Below the pieces are notes generated by a model. That model searched no databases, was not told where the DNA came from, and saw nothing but the letters and a program-made list of their open reading frames with translations. 22,452 nucleotides of DNA from JBKPDV01 sp046728075 (lineage in GTDB: Bacteria; Acidobacteriota; Thermoanaerobaculia; UBA5066; Gp7-AA6): the NCBI GenBank assembly GCA_046728075.1, contig JBKPDV010000190.1:1-22452 (forward strand), given 5' to 3'. A program made the position numbers and the translations under genes. Of the stretch, positions 14,203-21,237 are shown one piece after another; within the stretch, counting starts at the first letter, position 1, and each line of letters starts with the position of its first letter.

Positions 14203-16053
14203 TTGAGCAGCAACCGGAATCGATCGCCGTTTCTCGCGGCCCTGGACGAGCGCATTCTCGTGCTCGATGGGGGCATGGGCTCGCTTCTCCAGAGCCGGCT
14301 GCCCGCGCCGAAGGCCTGCGTGGAAGAGCTCTGTCTCTCGCATCCCGATCTCGTCCTCGACTGCCATCTCCAGTACATCGAGGCGGGCGCGCGCGTCATC
14401 GAGACAAACACGTTCGGGGCGAGCCGGCACAAGCTGAAGGCCTTTGGCCTGGAGGATCGGGTCGCGGACATCAACGGCGCCGCGGTCAAGCTCGCGCGCA
14501 AGGCCCGCGAAATCTCCGGCAAGGAAGTCTTCATCGGCGGCTCGATGGGTCCGACCTGGCTCTCGTACGATCCGCAGGAAGAGGAATCGGAAGAACAGGT
14601 CCGCGCTCTTTTTCGGGAGCAGGCGGCGGCGCTCGACGCGCGCGGAATCGATTTCTTCATCCTGGAAACTTTCCTGTCTCTGTGGGAGATCCGCGCCGCG
14701 ATCGAGGCCGTGCGGCAGGTCTCGCAGCTGCCGATCGTCGCGTCGATGACGTTTCCCGGAGACGCCTGGGAGGAACGGGAGGACAAGAGCTGGCCGGAGC
14801 AGGCGGCCCGCCGGCTGATGGAAGTCGGCGCCGACGTCGTCGGATCCAACTGCTCTCTGGGTCCCGCCGATCTCATCACGGTCTTGGACGGCATGGCGCG
14901 CGTCCCGAACGCGCGTCTCTTTGCCGCCCCCAACACCGGAGTTCCTCGCTACGCCGGCGGCCAGTTCGTGTATCCGGACTCATCGCCCGAATACTTTGCC
15001 TGGTTCGCACGCGAAGCGGCCCGGCGCGGAGCGCGAGTCATCGGAGGCTGCTGCGGATCCACGCCGGAGCACATCCATGCGATTGCGGAAGCCTTGCGGG
15101 ATATCTCGCCCGGCCAGATTCAGGCTTCGGCGCCGGCCGCTGTCGCGCCCCCTGCCGTCGAGCGCGCGCGGGAGCGGATCCAGACATCGCAGCTCGCGAG
15201 CCGGCTCGCCGCCGGAGAGTTCGTCGTCTCGATGCAGATCGATCCGCCGCGCGGAACCGACTCGGAATCGGTGTTGTCGGCCGTCGCCTCCTTCGGTTCG
15301 AGCGGCCTCGTCCACTGCGTCGACATCAATTCCAATCCGCTCGCGCACCTTCACATGGACTCCCTCTGGATGGCCATCCGCTGTCAGCGCGCCGGCCTCG
15401 AAACGATTCCTCACATCACTCCCCGGGATGCGAGCCTCATGGGATTGACTTCGACGCTGCTCGGCGCCTGGAGCGAAGGGATCCGGAATCTCCTCGTGAT
15501 CACGGGCGACCCGTCTCAGCACGGCGACCGGCCGGGAGAGACGGACGTCTATCAGACCGACAGCGTTGGGTTGGTCAAGGTGTTGCGCGAGTTGAACGAG
15601 GGCCGCGACGTCGCGGGCAACGCGGTCGGAGCGCCGCCCAACTTCTTCCTCGGGGTCGCCGTCAACCCGACCGAGCCGGATCTGGACCGCGAGGTCCAAC
15701 GGTTCCACAAGAAGATCGAGCACGGCGCGCGGTTTGCCATGACGCAGGTTTTCTTCGACTGGGAGGACTGGGACCGGTTCGTGGCGCGCTTCGGGGGACC
15801 GATCCCGATTCCGGTGCTGACGGCGGTGTGGCCGCTGACCAGCCATCGGCTGGCGCTGCGCATCCACCACGAGGTGCCGGGAATCCTCGTGCCCGGGCGC
15901 GTCCTGTCGCAGTTGGAAAAGGCGGGGCCGCGAGCACGAGAGGAGGGTTTCGCGATCGCCCGGGAGTTTCTCGCGGAATCCCGCCGCCGCGCCGCCGGCG
16001 TCTACATCATCGCGCCGTTCAAGAACCCGATCACCGCGCTGGAGCTGTTGTGA
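14203..16053 (+). CDS. Bifunctional homocysteine S-methyltransferase / 5,10-methylenetetrahydrofolate reductase
   Basis: A 616-residue fusion of YitJ type. The N-terminal S-methyltransferase domain (about 10-300) has LDGGMGS (21-27), ETNTFGAS (67-74), GGSMGPT (112-118) and the zinc ligands C217 (GSNCSLG) and C283/C284 (GGCCGS). After a linker at about 303-328 comes the MTHFR barrel (about 330-616), with QIDPPRG, HCVDINSNPLAH, VITGDPSQHG (432-441) and TQVFFDW (514-520). The second half reduces methylene-THF to methyl-THF, and the first half methylates homocysteine to methionine. TTG 14203 is chosen because conserved sequence starts soon after. The upstream frame (ATG 14143) would translate the GTCCTCA array. 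There is no Shine-Dalgarno sequence. The length agrees with the family (about 610-620). Confidence 0.92.
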   Translation: MSSNRNRSPFLAALDERILVLDGGMGSLLQSRLPAPKACVEELCLSHPDLVLDCHLQYIEAGARVIETNTFGASRHKLKAFGLEDRVADINGAAVKLARKAREISGKEVFIGGSMGPTWLSYDPQEEESEEQVRALFREQAAALDARGIDFFILETFLSLWEIRAAIEAVRQVSQLPIVASMTFPGDAWEEREDKSWPEQAARRLMEVGADVVGSNCSLGPADLITVLDGMARVPNARLFAAPNTGVPRYAGGQFVYPDSSPEYFAWFAREAARRGARVIGGCCGSTPEHIHAIAEALRDISPGQIQASAPAAVAPPAVERARERIQTSQLASRLAAGEFVVSMQIDPPRGTDSESVLSAVASFGSSGLVHCVDINSNPLAHLHMDSLWMAIRCQRAGLETIPHITPRDASLMGLTSTLLGAWSEGIRNLLVITGDPSQHGDRPGETDVYQTDSVGLVKVLRELNEGRDVAGNAVGAPPNFFLGVAVNPTEPDLDREVQRFHKKIEHGARFAMTQVFFDWEDWDRFVARFGGPIPIPVLTAVWPLTSHRLALRIHHEVPGILVPGRVLSQLEKAGPRAREEGFAIAREFLAESRRRAAGVYIIAPFKNPITALELL

Positions 16054-16102
16054 CGGGCAAGGGGCGAAAGTGACTTTCGTAACGGTCTGGCGGTCTAACC
16101 GC

Positions 16103-16237
16103 AAACGCCGTGAACGCAGCGAGAACGCCGAGAAGTGTGAAGTGAACTACGAAGTATGAACTGAAAACTACTTCATCCGTTCACACCTCACACTTTACTT
16201 CTCGGCGATCACGGCGTCCTCGGCGTTCACGGCGTTT
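16103..16237. repeat. 135-nt inverted repeat between convergent genes
   Basis: The outer arm AAACGCCGTGAACGC (16103-16117) pairs perfectly with 16223-16237. The middle arm CGCCGAGAAGT (16126-16136) pairs with 16197-16207. The inner arm GTGAAC (16142-16147) pairs with 16179-16184. The arms are built from roughly 7-nt units (AAGTGTG, AAGTGAA and similar). A small hairpin CGAAAG-TGA-CTTTCG at 16065-16079 precedes it. No gene is seen in 16054-16287. It separates the MTHFR fusion from ychF and probably ends both transcripts. Confidence 0.8.
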
Positions 16238-16287
16238 GGCGCAGTGGTCACTGCCGTTCTCGCAGGTCTTGATGTCCTAGAGCCACT

Positions 16288-17391
16288 TCAGACATTAAAC
16301 TTAAACAGGATCACGTCGCCGTCTTCGACGACGTAGTCGCGCCCCTCCTGGCGCACCTGTCCTCTCTCCCGCGCCGCCGCCATGGAGCCGGCTGCGACCA
16401 GGTCCTGGTAGGAAACGGTCTCCGCCTTGATGAACCCTTTCTCGAAGTCGGAGTGAATGACCCCAGCGGCCGCGGGCGCGGTGTCGCCGGCGTGAATCGT
16501 CCAGGCCCGGGCTTCCTTCTCGCTCGCCGTGAAGAAGGTTCGTAGCCCGAGAAGGTGGTAAGCGGCGCGGATCAGCATACCGACGCCCGATTCCGCGACG
16601 CCGAGATGATCGAGGTACTCGCGCGCTTCTTCCGGCGAGAGCTCCGCGAGCTCCGACTCGATCTGCGCCGAGACGGCCACGGCCTCGGTCCCCAGGTGCG
16701 TGCGCGCGTGCTCGGCAACCGCGGCGACGGCAGGCAGAGTTTCGGCACTCGCGAGCGCGGACTCGGAGACGTTGGCGGCGAAGAGGATCGGCCGGGAAGT
16801 GAGAAGAAAGAATCGTCTCGCGAGAAGTTGTTCCTCCGGGGAGAGGGGAGCGGTCAGGGCCCGTCGTCCGGAATCGAGATGGGGGATCAGCTTGTCAGCG
16901 ACCGCCAGAGACGCTTGGGCCTCCTTGTCGCCCCCGCGGGCCTGCTTCTCGAGCTTCTCCCGGATCCGGGTGACCGACTCCAGGTCGGCCAGGGCGAGCT
17001 CTGTCTCGATCGTCTGCATGTCGGAGGCCGGATCGATCTTGCCCGCCACGTGAACGACGTCCTTGTCTTCGAAACAGCGCACGACCTCGACGATCGCGTC
17101 GACTTCCCGAATGTGCTGGAGGAACTTGTTGCCGAGGCCTTCTCCCTTCGAGGCGCCGCGCACGAGGCCGGCGATATCCACGAACTCGATCGCGGTCGGC
17201 ACGATCTTGGAAGTCTTCACGATCTTCGCCAGAGTCTCCAGGCGGGCATCCGGCACGGTGACAACTCCGACGTTGGGCTCGATCGTGCAGAAAGGATAGT
17301 TGGCCGCTTCCGCCTTGCGCGTGCGTGTCAGGGCGTTGAAGAGGGTCGACTTTCCGACGTTCGGGAGCCCGACGATTCCGGCGCGCAACAT
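16288..17391 (-). CDS. ychF: Redox-regulated ATPase YchF (Obg-like ATPase)
   Basis: A 367-residue P-loop protein of the Obg/TRAFAC group. G1 is GLPNVGKST (8-16), with the YPFCTIEPNVG switch region at 32-42. G3 is DIAGLVRG (72-79). The NVSE motif at 207-210 replaces NKxD, the change that gives YchF its ATP preference. A coiled-coil insertion lies at about 125-170. The C-terminal TGS domain is at about 283-366 and ends FKFNV. YchF binds ribosomes and modulates translation under oxidative stress. ATG 17391 has no Shine-Dalgarno sequence, and a TATACT box lies 11 nt upstream. Copy 2 of the structured element is immediately upstream of that box. Confidence 0.97.
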   Translation of the reverse strand: MLRAGIVGLPNVGKSTLFNALTRTRKAEAANYPFCTIEPNVGVVTVPDARLETLAKIVKTSKIVPTAIEFVDIAGLVRGASKGEGLGNKFLQHIREVDAIVEVVRCFEDKDVVHVAGKIDPASDMQTIETELALADLESVTRIREKLEKQARGGDKEAQASLAVADKLIPHLDSGRRALTAPLSPEEQLLARRFFLLTSRPILFAANVSESALASAETLPAVAAVAEHARTHLGTEAVAVSAQIESELAELSPEEAREYLDHLGVAESGVGMLIRAAYHLLGLRTFFTASEKEARAWTIHAGDTAPAAAGVIHSDFEKGFIKAETVSYQDLVAAGSMAAARERGQVRQEGRDYVVEDGDVILFKFNV

Positions 17392-17402
17392 GAAAGCGCG
17401 CG

Positions 17403-17408
17403 AGTATA
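17403..17408 (-). promoter_or_regulatory. -10 box of ychF
   Basis: TATACT on the minus strand, 11 nt before ATG 17391, giving a leader of only about 4-5 nt. It abuts the end of the structured element, so that element would lie upstream of the transcript rather than in its leader. Confidence 0.45.
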
Positions 17409-17410
17409 TC

Positions 17411-17572
17411 CGTCGCTTCCGCTCGTTCGGGATCTGCGCCCTGCGGGCGCACCGGCGATCGGCTCGCCCACTGGGCTCGACCGCTCGCCTGATCCCTCGC
17501 TCGCTCTCGCTCCCGCGGCGCGCGCCTCCTCCCCTCTGGGAGACTTCGCGCGCCGCGAACCAGATGTCACCG
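17411..17572 (-). repeat. Structured dispersed element, copy 2
   Basis: This is the reverse complement of the 3998-4153 element and reads in the direction of ychF. It shares an uninterrupted block from AGTCTCCCAGAGGGGAGG to the closing CGCGCGCCGCGGGAGCG, then diverges slightly with pairing kept. The junction stem is GGGATC/GATCCC, the inner arm is GCCC-AGT-GGGC and the last hairpin is TGCGCCC-GCA-GGGCGCA. Similarity starts near CGGTGACA and stops at GGAAGCGACG. It fills the divergent gap between ychF and the Ca2+/H+ antiporter gene. Confidence 0.75.
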
Positions 17573-17621
17573 AGTGGCGGAGCTGAGGGCTCTCGTCTTT
17601 AGGACCTCGCCTTCGGCCGGC

Positions 17622-17627
17622 TATGAT
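17622..17627 (+). promoter_or_regulatory. -10 box of the Ca2+/H+ antiporter gene
   Basis: TATGAT lies 6 nt before ATG 17634, so the mRNA would begin at the start codon. An in-frame ATG at 17574 lies upstream of this box and is unlikely. Confidence 0.45.
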
Positions 17628-17633
17628 TCGCCG

Positions 17634-18680
17634 ATGCAGCGCGCCCTGTCGGTTCTTCTGCTGGGCCTGCCCGCTGCGGTCGTTTCCAAGCTCCTCGGCG
17701 CGCCCGATTGGGTGACCCTTGCCTCGGCGGCGCTGGCTCTCGTGCCGCTCGCGGAATGGATCGCGGTGGCGACGGAACATCTGACAGTGAAGGTCGGCGT
17801 CGGTCTCGGTGGCTTTCTGAACGCGACGTTCGCCAACGCGGTCGAGCTCATCCTGACGATCTTCGCCCTCCAGAAGGGCCTGATCGGTCTGGTGAAGGCC
17901 TCGATCATCGGCTCGATCATCTGCAACACGCTGCTGACGCTCGGTCTGGCGGCGTTCGTCGGCGGATTGAAGCACGGGTCCCAGAAGTTCGCCTCCAAGA
18001 GCGCCGGGCGCCATGCCGCGATGATGATTCTCGCGGTCTCGGCGATGGCGCTCCCCGCGTTCGCCGCCTCGATCGAGAGCCCGTTTCTGCGCGTGAGGAT
18101 GTCCGTGGGGGTCTCGATCCTGCTGCTCGCTACCTACGGGGCCTACCTCGTCTACTCCTTTTTCTCCTCCGCCGCGAGGGCTCAAAAGACGAGTCCGGTT
18201 CCACGGCCGCCCGGAAAATCCTGGAGCAAGGGGAAGTCCATCGCGATTCTTGCTGCGGCCGTGGCGGCGACTACGGTCGCCGGAGAGCTGCTCGTTTCCG
18301 CCGTCGAGCCGGTCTCGAGGTCGATCGGTTTGTCTCAGGAATTCATCGGACTGATCCTGGTCCCGCTTCTGGGCAACGTCGCCGAGCAGTTCGCGGCCGT
18401 CTCCTTTGCGCGCGAGAACCACTTGAACCTTTCGCTGTCCATTGCGGCGAACTCATCCACGCAAATCGCCGTGTTCGTCGCTCCGCTCCTGGTGATCCTG
18501 AGTCTCTTCATCCGGCCGATGGACCTGGTCTTCCGGCCCATCGAGCTGGTGACGCTCTTCGCTTCGACCGCGATCTTCGCGTACATCTCTCTGGATGGAG
18601 AATCCAACTGGCTCGAAGGAGTCCAGTTGATCGCGCTCTATCTCATCGCCGCGGTGGTTTTCTTCTTTCTCCCGCGCTGA
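17634..18680 (+). CDS. Calcium/proton exchanger (CaCA superfamily, CAX/ChaA type)
   Basis: A 348-residue inner-membrane antiporter with about ten to eleven helices in two inverted halves. The two alpha-repeats are visible: GGFLNATFANAVE at 59-71 with E71, and GNVAEQFAA at 247-255 with E251. These are the paired acidic residues that bind Ca2+ in CAX proteins. A loop at about 182-200 (AQKTSPVPRPPGKSWSKG) joins the halves. Length is normal for bacterial CAX. It exports Ca2+ in exchange for protons. ATG 17634 is chosen from the -10 spacing and the start of hydrophobic sequence. A nucleoside hydrolase gene follows after 43 bp filled by heptamer repeats. Confidence 0.92.
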   Translation: MQRALSVLLLGLPAAVVSKLLGAPDWVTLASAALALVPLAEWIAVATEHLTVKVGVGLGGFLNATFANAVELILTIFALQKGLIGLVKASIIGSIICNTLLTLGLAAFVGGLKHGSQKFASKSAGRHAAMMILAVSAMALPAFAASIESPFLRVRMSVGVSILLLATYGAYLVYSFFSSAARAQKTSPVPRPPGKSWSKGKSIAILAAAVAATTVAGELLVSAVEPVSRSIGLSQEFIGLILVPLLGNVAEQFAAVSFARENHLNLSLSIAANSSTQIAVFVAPLLVILSLFIRPMDLVFRPIELVTLFASTAIFAYISLDGESNWLEGVQLIALYLIAAVVFFFLPR

Positions 18681-18688
18681 CGCGAGGC

Positions 18689-18723
18689 AGGCGAAAGGCG
18701 AAGGGCGAAGGGCGAAGGGCGGG
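18689..18723. repeat. Direct heptamer repeat array, unit RGGCGAA
   Basis: Five consecutive 7-nt units: AGGCGAA, AGGCGAA, GGGCGAA, GGGCGAA, GGGCGGG. The last unit abuts the ATG at 18724. The G-rich unit GGGCGGG may double as a poor ribosome binding site for the nucleoside hydrolase. Confidence 0.85.
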
Positions 18724-19587
18724 ATGGACGCCTCGCGACCGCGGATCTGGGTCGACACCGATGTCGCGCTCGGGGGTTCGAGCGGTGACGTGGACGATGG
18801 CTTCGCGCTCGCGGCTCTCGCCGCGGCGCACCGGCGGGGGAGTGTCGAGCTCGTGGGCGTCTCGACGGTCTTCGGCAACTCGACGGCGGTCATCTCCGAG
18901 GCGTGCGCGCGGGAGCTGCTGCGCCTCGCCGGCGCCGAGGTGCCCGTCGTGCGAGGCGCGGAACGCGGCGGAGACCCGACGCCGGCCGCGGAGCGGATCG
19001 TGGAGGCGAGCGAGAACAATATAGAGGTTGTTGCACTCGGCCCGCTCACCAACCTGGCTGCCGCCTGCCGGCGGGACGCCGGGCTCCCCGGGCGAACGAC
19101 TCTCCGCGCCGTCGGGGGCAACCTCTCCTCGCGCGGGTTCCTTCCGCCGCTCTGGCCGTTCGAGTTCAACCTTGCGCGCGATCGGAAGAGCGCGCGATTC
19201 GCGCTCTCGCTGCCGTGGCGGCGGCTGACTCTCTTCCCTTTGGACGTGGTGCGGCGGCTGGCCGTCGGCGCGGAAGAGCTGAACGAGCTCGAGCAGATCT
19301 CCGATCTGGGCAAATACCTGGCGGGGCACAGCCGCCGCTGGCTGCGACGTGCTCGCTGGCGCCACATCGGCTGGCGTTTTCCAGTCTGGGATCTTCCGGC
19401 CGCTCTCGACGCCGCGCGCCTGCTCGATTCCGCGATCGAGGTGCGACGTCTCGCGCCCGGCACGCGCCGGCTGCTGGCGCAACCGCTGCCTCTTGCCTGT
19501 CTCGTTCGCTTCGATCCGTTGGCCGCCTGGGAAGAATTCCTGGGGCTCGTCGGAAATGCCGCGGAGCCGACTCGCAACGAGGGCTAG
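18724..19587 (+). CDS. Nucleoside hydrolase (inosine/uridine-preferring family)
   Basis: A 287-residue protein of the IU_nuc_hydro fold that cleaves the N-glycosidic bond of ribonucleosides. The Ca2+-binding N-terminal cluster is D11-T-D13 followed by DVDD at 22-25. The usual motif is the compact DTDPGxDD, so here about eight residues (ALGGSSG) are inserted between the aspartates. Also present are GPLTNLA (106-112), an FEFNLARD segment (146-153) that replaces the family's EFN..xD, and VWDLPAALD with D223 in place of the catalytic HD..A pair (the histidine appears to be missing). Substrate preference is therefore uncertain. Its stop codon TAG forms the first bases of the next gene's -10 box. 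Confidence 0.82.
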   Translation: MDASRPRIWVDTDVALGGSSGDVDDGFALAALAAAHRRGSVELVGVSTVFGNSTAVISEACARELLRLAGAEVPVVRGAERGGDPTPAAERIVEASENNIEVVALGPLTNLAAACRRDAGLPGRTTLRAVGGNLSSRGFLPPLWPFEFNLARDRKSARFALSLPWRRLTLFPLDVVRRLAVGAEELNELEQISDLGKYLAGHSRRWLRRARWRHIGWRFPVWDLPAALDAARLLDSAIEVRRLAPGTRRLLAQPLPLACLVRFDPLAAWEEFLGLVGNAAEPTRNEG

Positions 19588-19590
19588 AAT
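19585..19590 (+). promoter_or_regulatory. -10 box of the APC permease
   Basis: TAGAAT in GGCTAGAATCCCCGC, the same string as at fbp. The gap is 6 nt to ATT 19597 or 9 nt to CTG 19600. The TAG is also the in-frame stop that bounds the permease frame upstream. Confidence 0.45.
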
Positions 19591-19599
19591 CCCCGCATT

Positions 19600-20958
19600 C
19601 TGAGCGAAGCTCTCGAACGCACCGATCCGCGGACGGGACTCCTGCGCGCGGTCTCGCGATGGCAGATCGTCGCGCTGTCGGTCAACGACGTGATCGGGAG
19701 CGGCGTTTACCTGATCCTCCCTGTCGCGGCCGCCCAGCTTCTCGGCCCGGCGAGCATTTGGGCCATCCTCGCCGCGGGCTTCGCGGTTCTCCTGCTCGTG
19801 CTCTGCTTCGCGGAAGCGTCGAGCCTCTTCGACCAGGCGGGAGGCGCGATCGTCTACACGCGGGCCGCTTTCGGCGATTTCGTCGGTTTCGAGGTCGGAT
19901 GGATGACCTGGATCGCGCGCATCTCCTCGATCGCGGGGCTCTCGGTCTTCTTCGCGCGGGCAGTTGGCTACCTCTGGCCGGGAGCCAGGAGCGGGCTCGG
20001 CGAGCAGGTCACGATCGTCGTCCCGCTGCTCGCCCTGACCGCGATCAACGTGCTCGGCATCAAGTCCGGCGCGCGCACGGCCGTCGTGCTGGCCTGGGGG
20101 AAGGTGGTTCCGCTGGTCCTGTTCGTGGTCGTAGGAATCTTCTTCGTCTCGTGGGACCGCGTCTTCCCGGTGCCGATGCCGGAGAGGGCGAACTTCGTGA
20201 AAGCGGCTCTTCTCGTCCTCTTCGCCTACGCGGGCTTCGAGAACACGCCGGCGCCGGCGGGTGAGTTCGTGAACCCGAAGCGCGACATCCCGTTCGCCTT
20301 GATCGTCCAGATTCTGATCGTGACGGCGATCTACACGACCGTCCAGCTCGTCGCGATCGGGACGATCCCCAAGCTGGGCGCTTCGCCGACGCCGCTCGCC
20401 GACGCGGCCGCGATGATGATGGGGCCGGTCGGAGGCTTTCTCTTAACACTTGGCGCGGTCCTCTCGGTGCTCGGCACCAACAACAACACCGTGCTCGCGG
20501 GGCCGCGCTATCTCTACGCGCTCGCGCAGACGGGAAGGCTGCCCGCGGTCTTCGCGAAGATCCATCCGCGCTACCGCACGCCCCACATCGCGATCCTGAC
20601 GCAGACCGGCGTGGCGCTCGTCCTCATCGCGGCCGACGCGCTCACGAACCGTTTCTTTCCGACGAGCAAGCTCGGCCTGGCAGAGCGGCTGGCGCTGCTT
20701 TCGGCCGTGGCGCGCCTGGCCACGTACATTGGCACCGCCGCCTCCGTTCCTGTCCTTCGCCGCAAGCTGCCGACGACGCCCCGAACATTCCGCGTCCCCG
20801 GCGGGCCGACCGTGCCGATCGCGGCGCTCGTCGTCTGCCTCGTCTTTCTGTCCGCGGCCGAGCGAAGGCAGCTGATCGCGGGGTTCATTGCCTGTCTCGT
20901 CGGCGCCCTGATCTACGCGACCCGGCGGAACGCCCCTTCATTGCCCGGAACTGGTTAA
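19600..20958 (+). CDS. APC family amino acid permease
   Basis: A 452-residue transporter with about twelve helices. The helix-1 motif VIGSGVYLILP (31-41) is the substrate-binding break of APC proteins. FEVGWMTWIARIS, AYAGFENTPAPAGEFVNPKRDIP and the GTNNNTVLAGPRYLYALAQTGRLP block follow in the usual order. The conserved N-terminal sequence (SEALERTDPRTG then RAVSRWQIVALSVND) is in frame and begins directly after an in-frame TAG at 19585. It contains no ATG, GTG or TTG before GTG 19690, and starting there would cut off helix 1. The real start is therefore probably CTG 19600 or ATT 19597, both rare. Start coordinates are given for CTG. The substrate is unknown. Confidence 0.9.
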   Translation: MSEALERTDPRTGLLRAVSRWQIVALSVNDVIGSGVYLILPVAAAQLLGPASIWAILAAGFAVLLLVLCFAEASSLFDQAGGAIVYTRAAFGDFVGFEVGWMTWIARISSIAGLSVFFARAVGYLWPGARSGLGEQVTIVVPLLALTAINVLGIKSGARTAVVLAWGKVVPLVLFVVVGIFFVSWDRVFPVPMPERANFVKAALLVLFAYAGFENTPAPAGEFVNPKRDIPFALIVQILIVTAIYTTVQLVAIGTIPKLGASPTPLADAAAMMMGPVGGFLLTLGAVLSVLGTNNNTVLAGPRYLYALAQTGRLPAVFAKIHPRYRTPHIAILTQTGVALVLIAADALTNRFFPTSKLGLAERLALLSAVARLATYIGTAASVPVLRRKLPTTPRTFRVPGGPTVPIAALVVCLVFLSAAERRQLIAGFIACLVGALIYATRRNAPSLPGTG

Positions 20959-21237
20959 ACACGTCGGCCGATCCCACCCGCGCGGCTTTCGGGCCTTGCG
21001 CGGCAACGGTCTGTCGTGATATTGGGATATTCAGAAACCCTGGAGGTAATCCAGCGGTCTTCCTGCACAAAGAAGGGACAAGGCACGAGTCGCCCCGACG
21101 GCTTCCGGGAGGCATCTCCGGTCGGGCCCTGGGAGGTCTTCGCGACGACACGAACCGGAAAGGAGGAGCGGCAGGGAAGGACCCTGGAAAGGATTCGGAG
21201 GGAAGGAAGAAGCAAGAACCTTTCGAAGGAGGATCGA
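20959..21237 (+). promoter_or_regulatory. 279-nt leader and promoter region of the surface protein gene
   Basis: No protein gene is seen. A possible promoter is TTGCGC (20996-21001), 17 nt, then ATATTG around 21019-21024. A second GATATT is at 21026-21031. Two hairpins are visible: CTGGA..TCCAG near 21040, and CCCGAC..GTCGGG near 21094-21126. The last 80 nt are purine-rich and end in a strong ribosome binding site (GGAGG, 21228-21232) before ATG 21238. I see no match to a known riboswitch. Confidence 0.4.

Noticed and set aside
17328..18422. Minus-strand frame that reads through structured element copy 2
   Set aside because: It crosses ychF in another frame and the antiporter gene. The element's changes preserve pairing, not codons.
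21030..21130. Possible c-di-GMP or other known riboswitch in the leader
   Set aside because: Hairpins are present, but the conserved riboswitch core sequences I know are not found.
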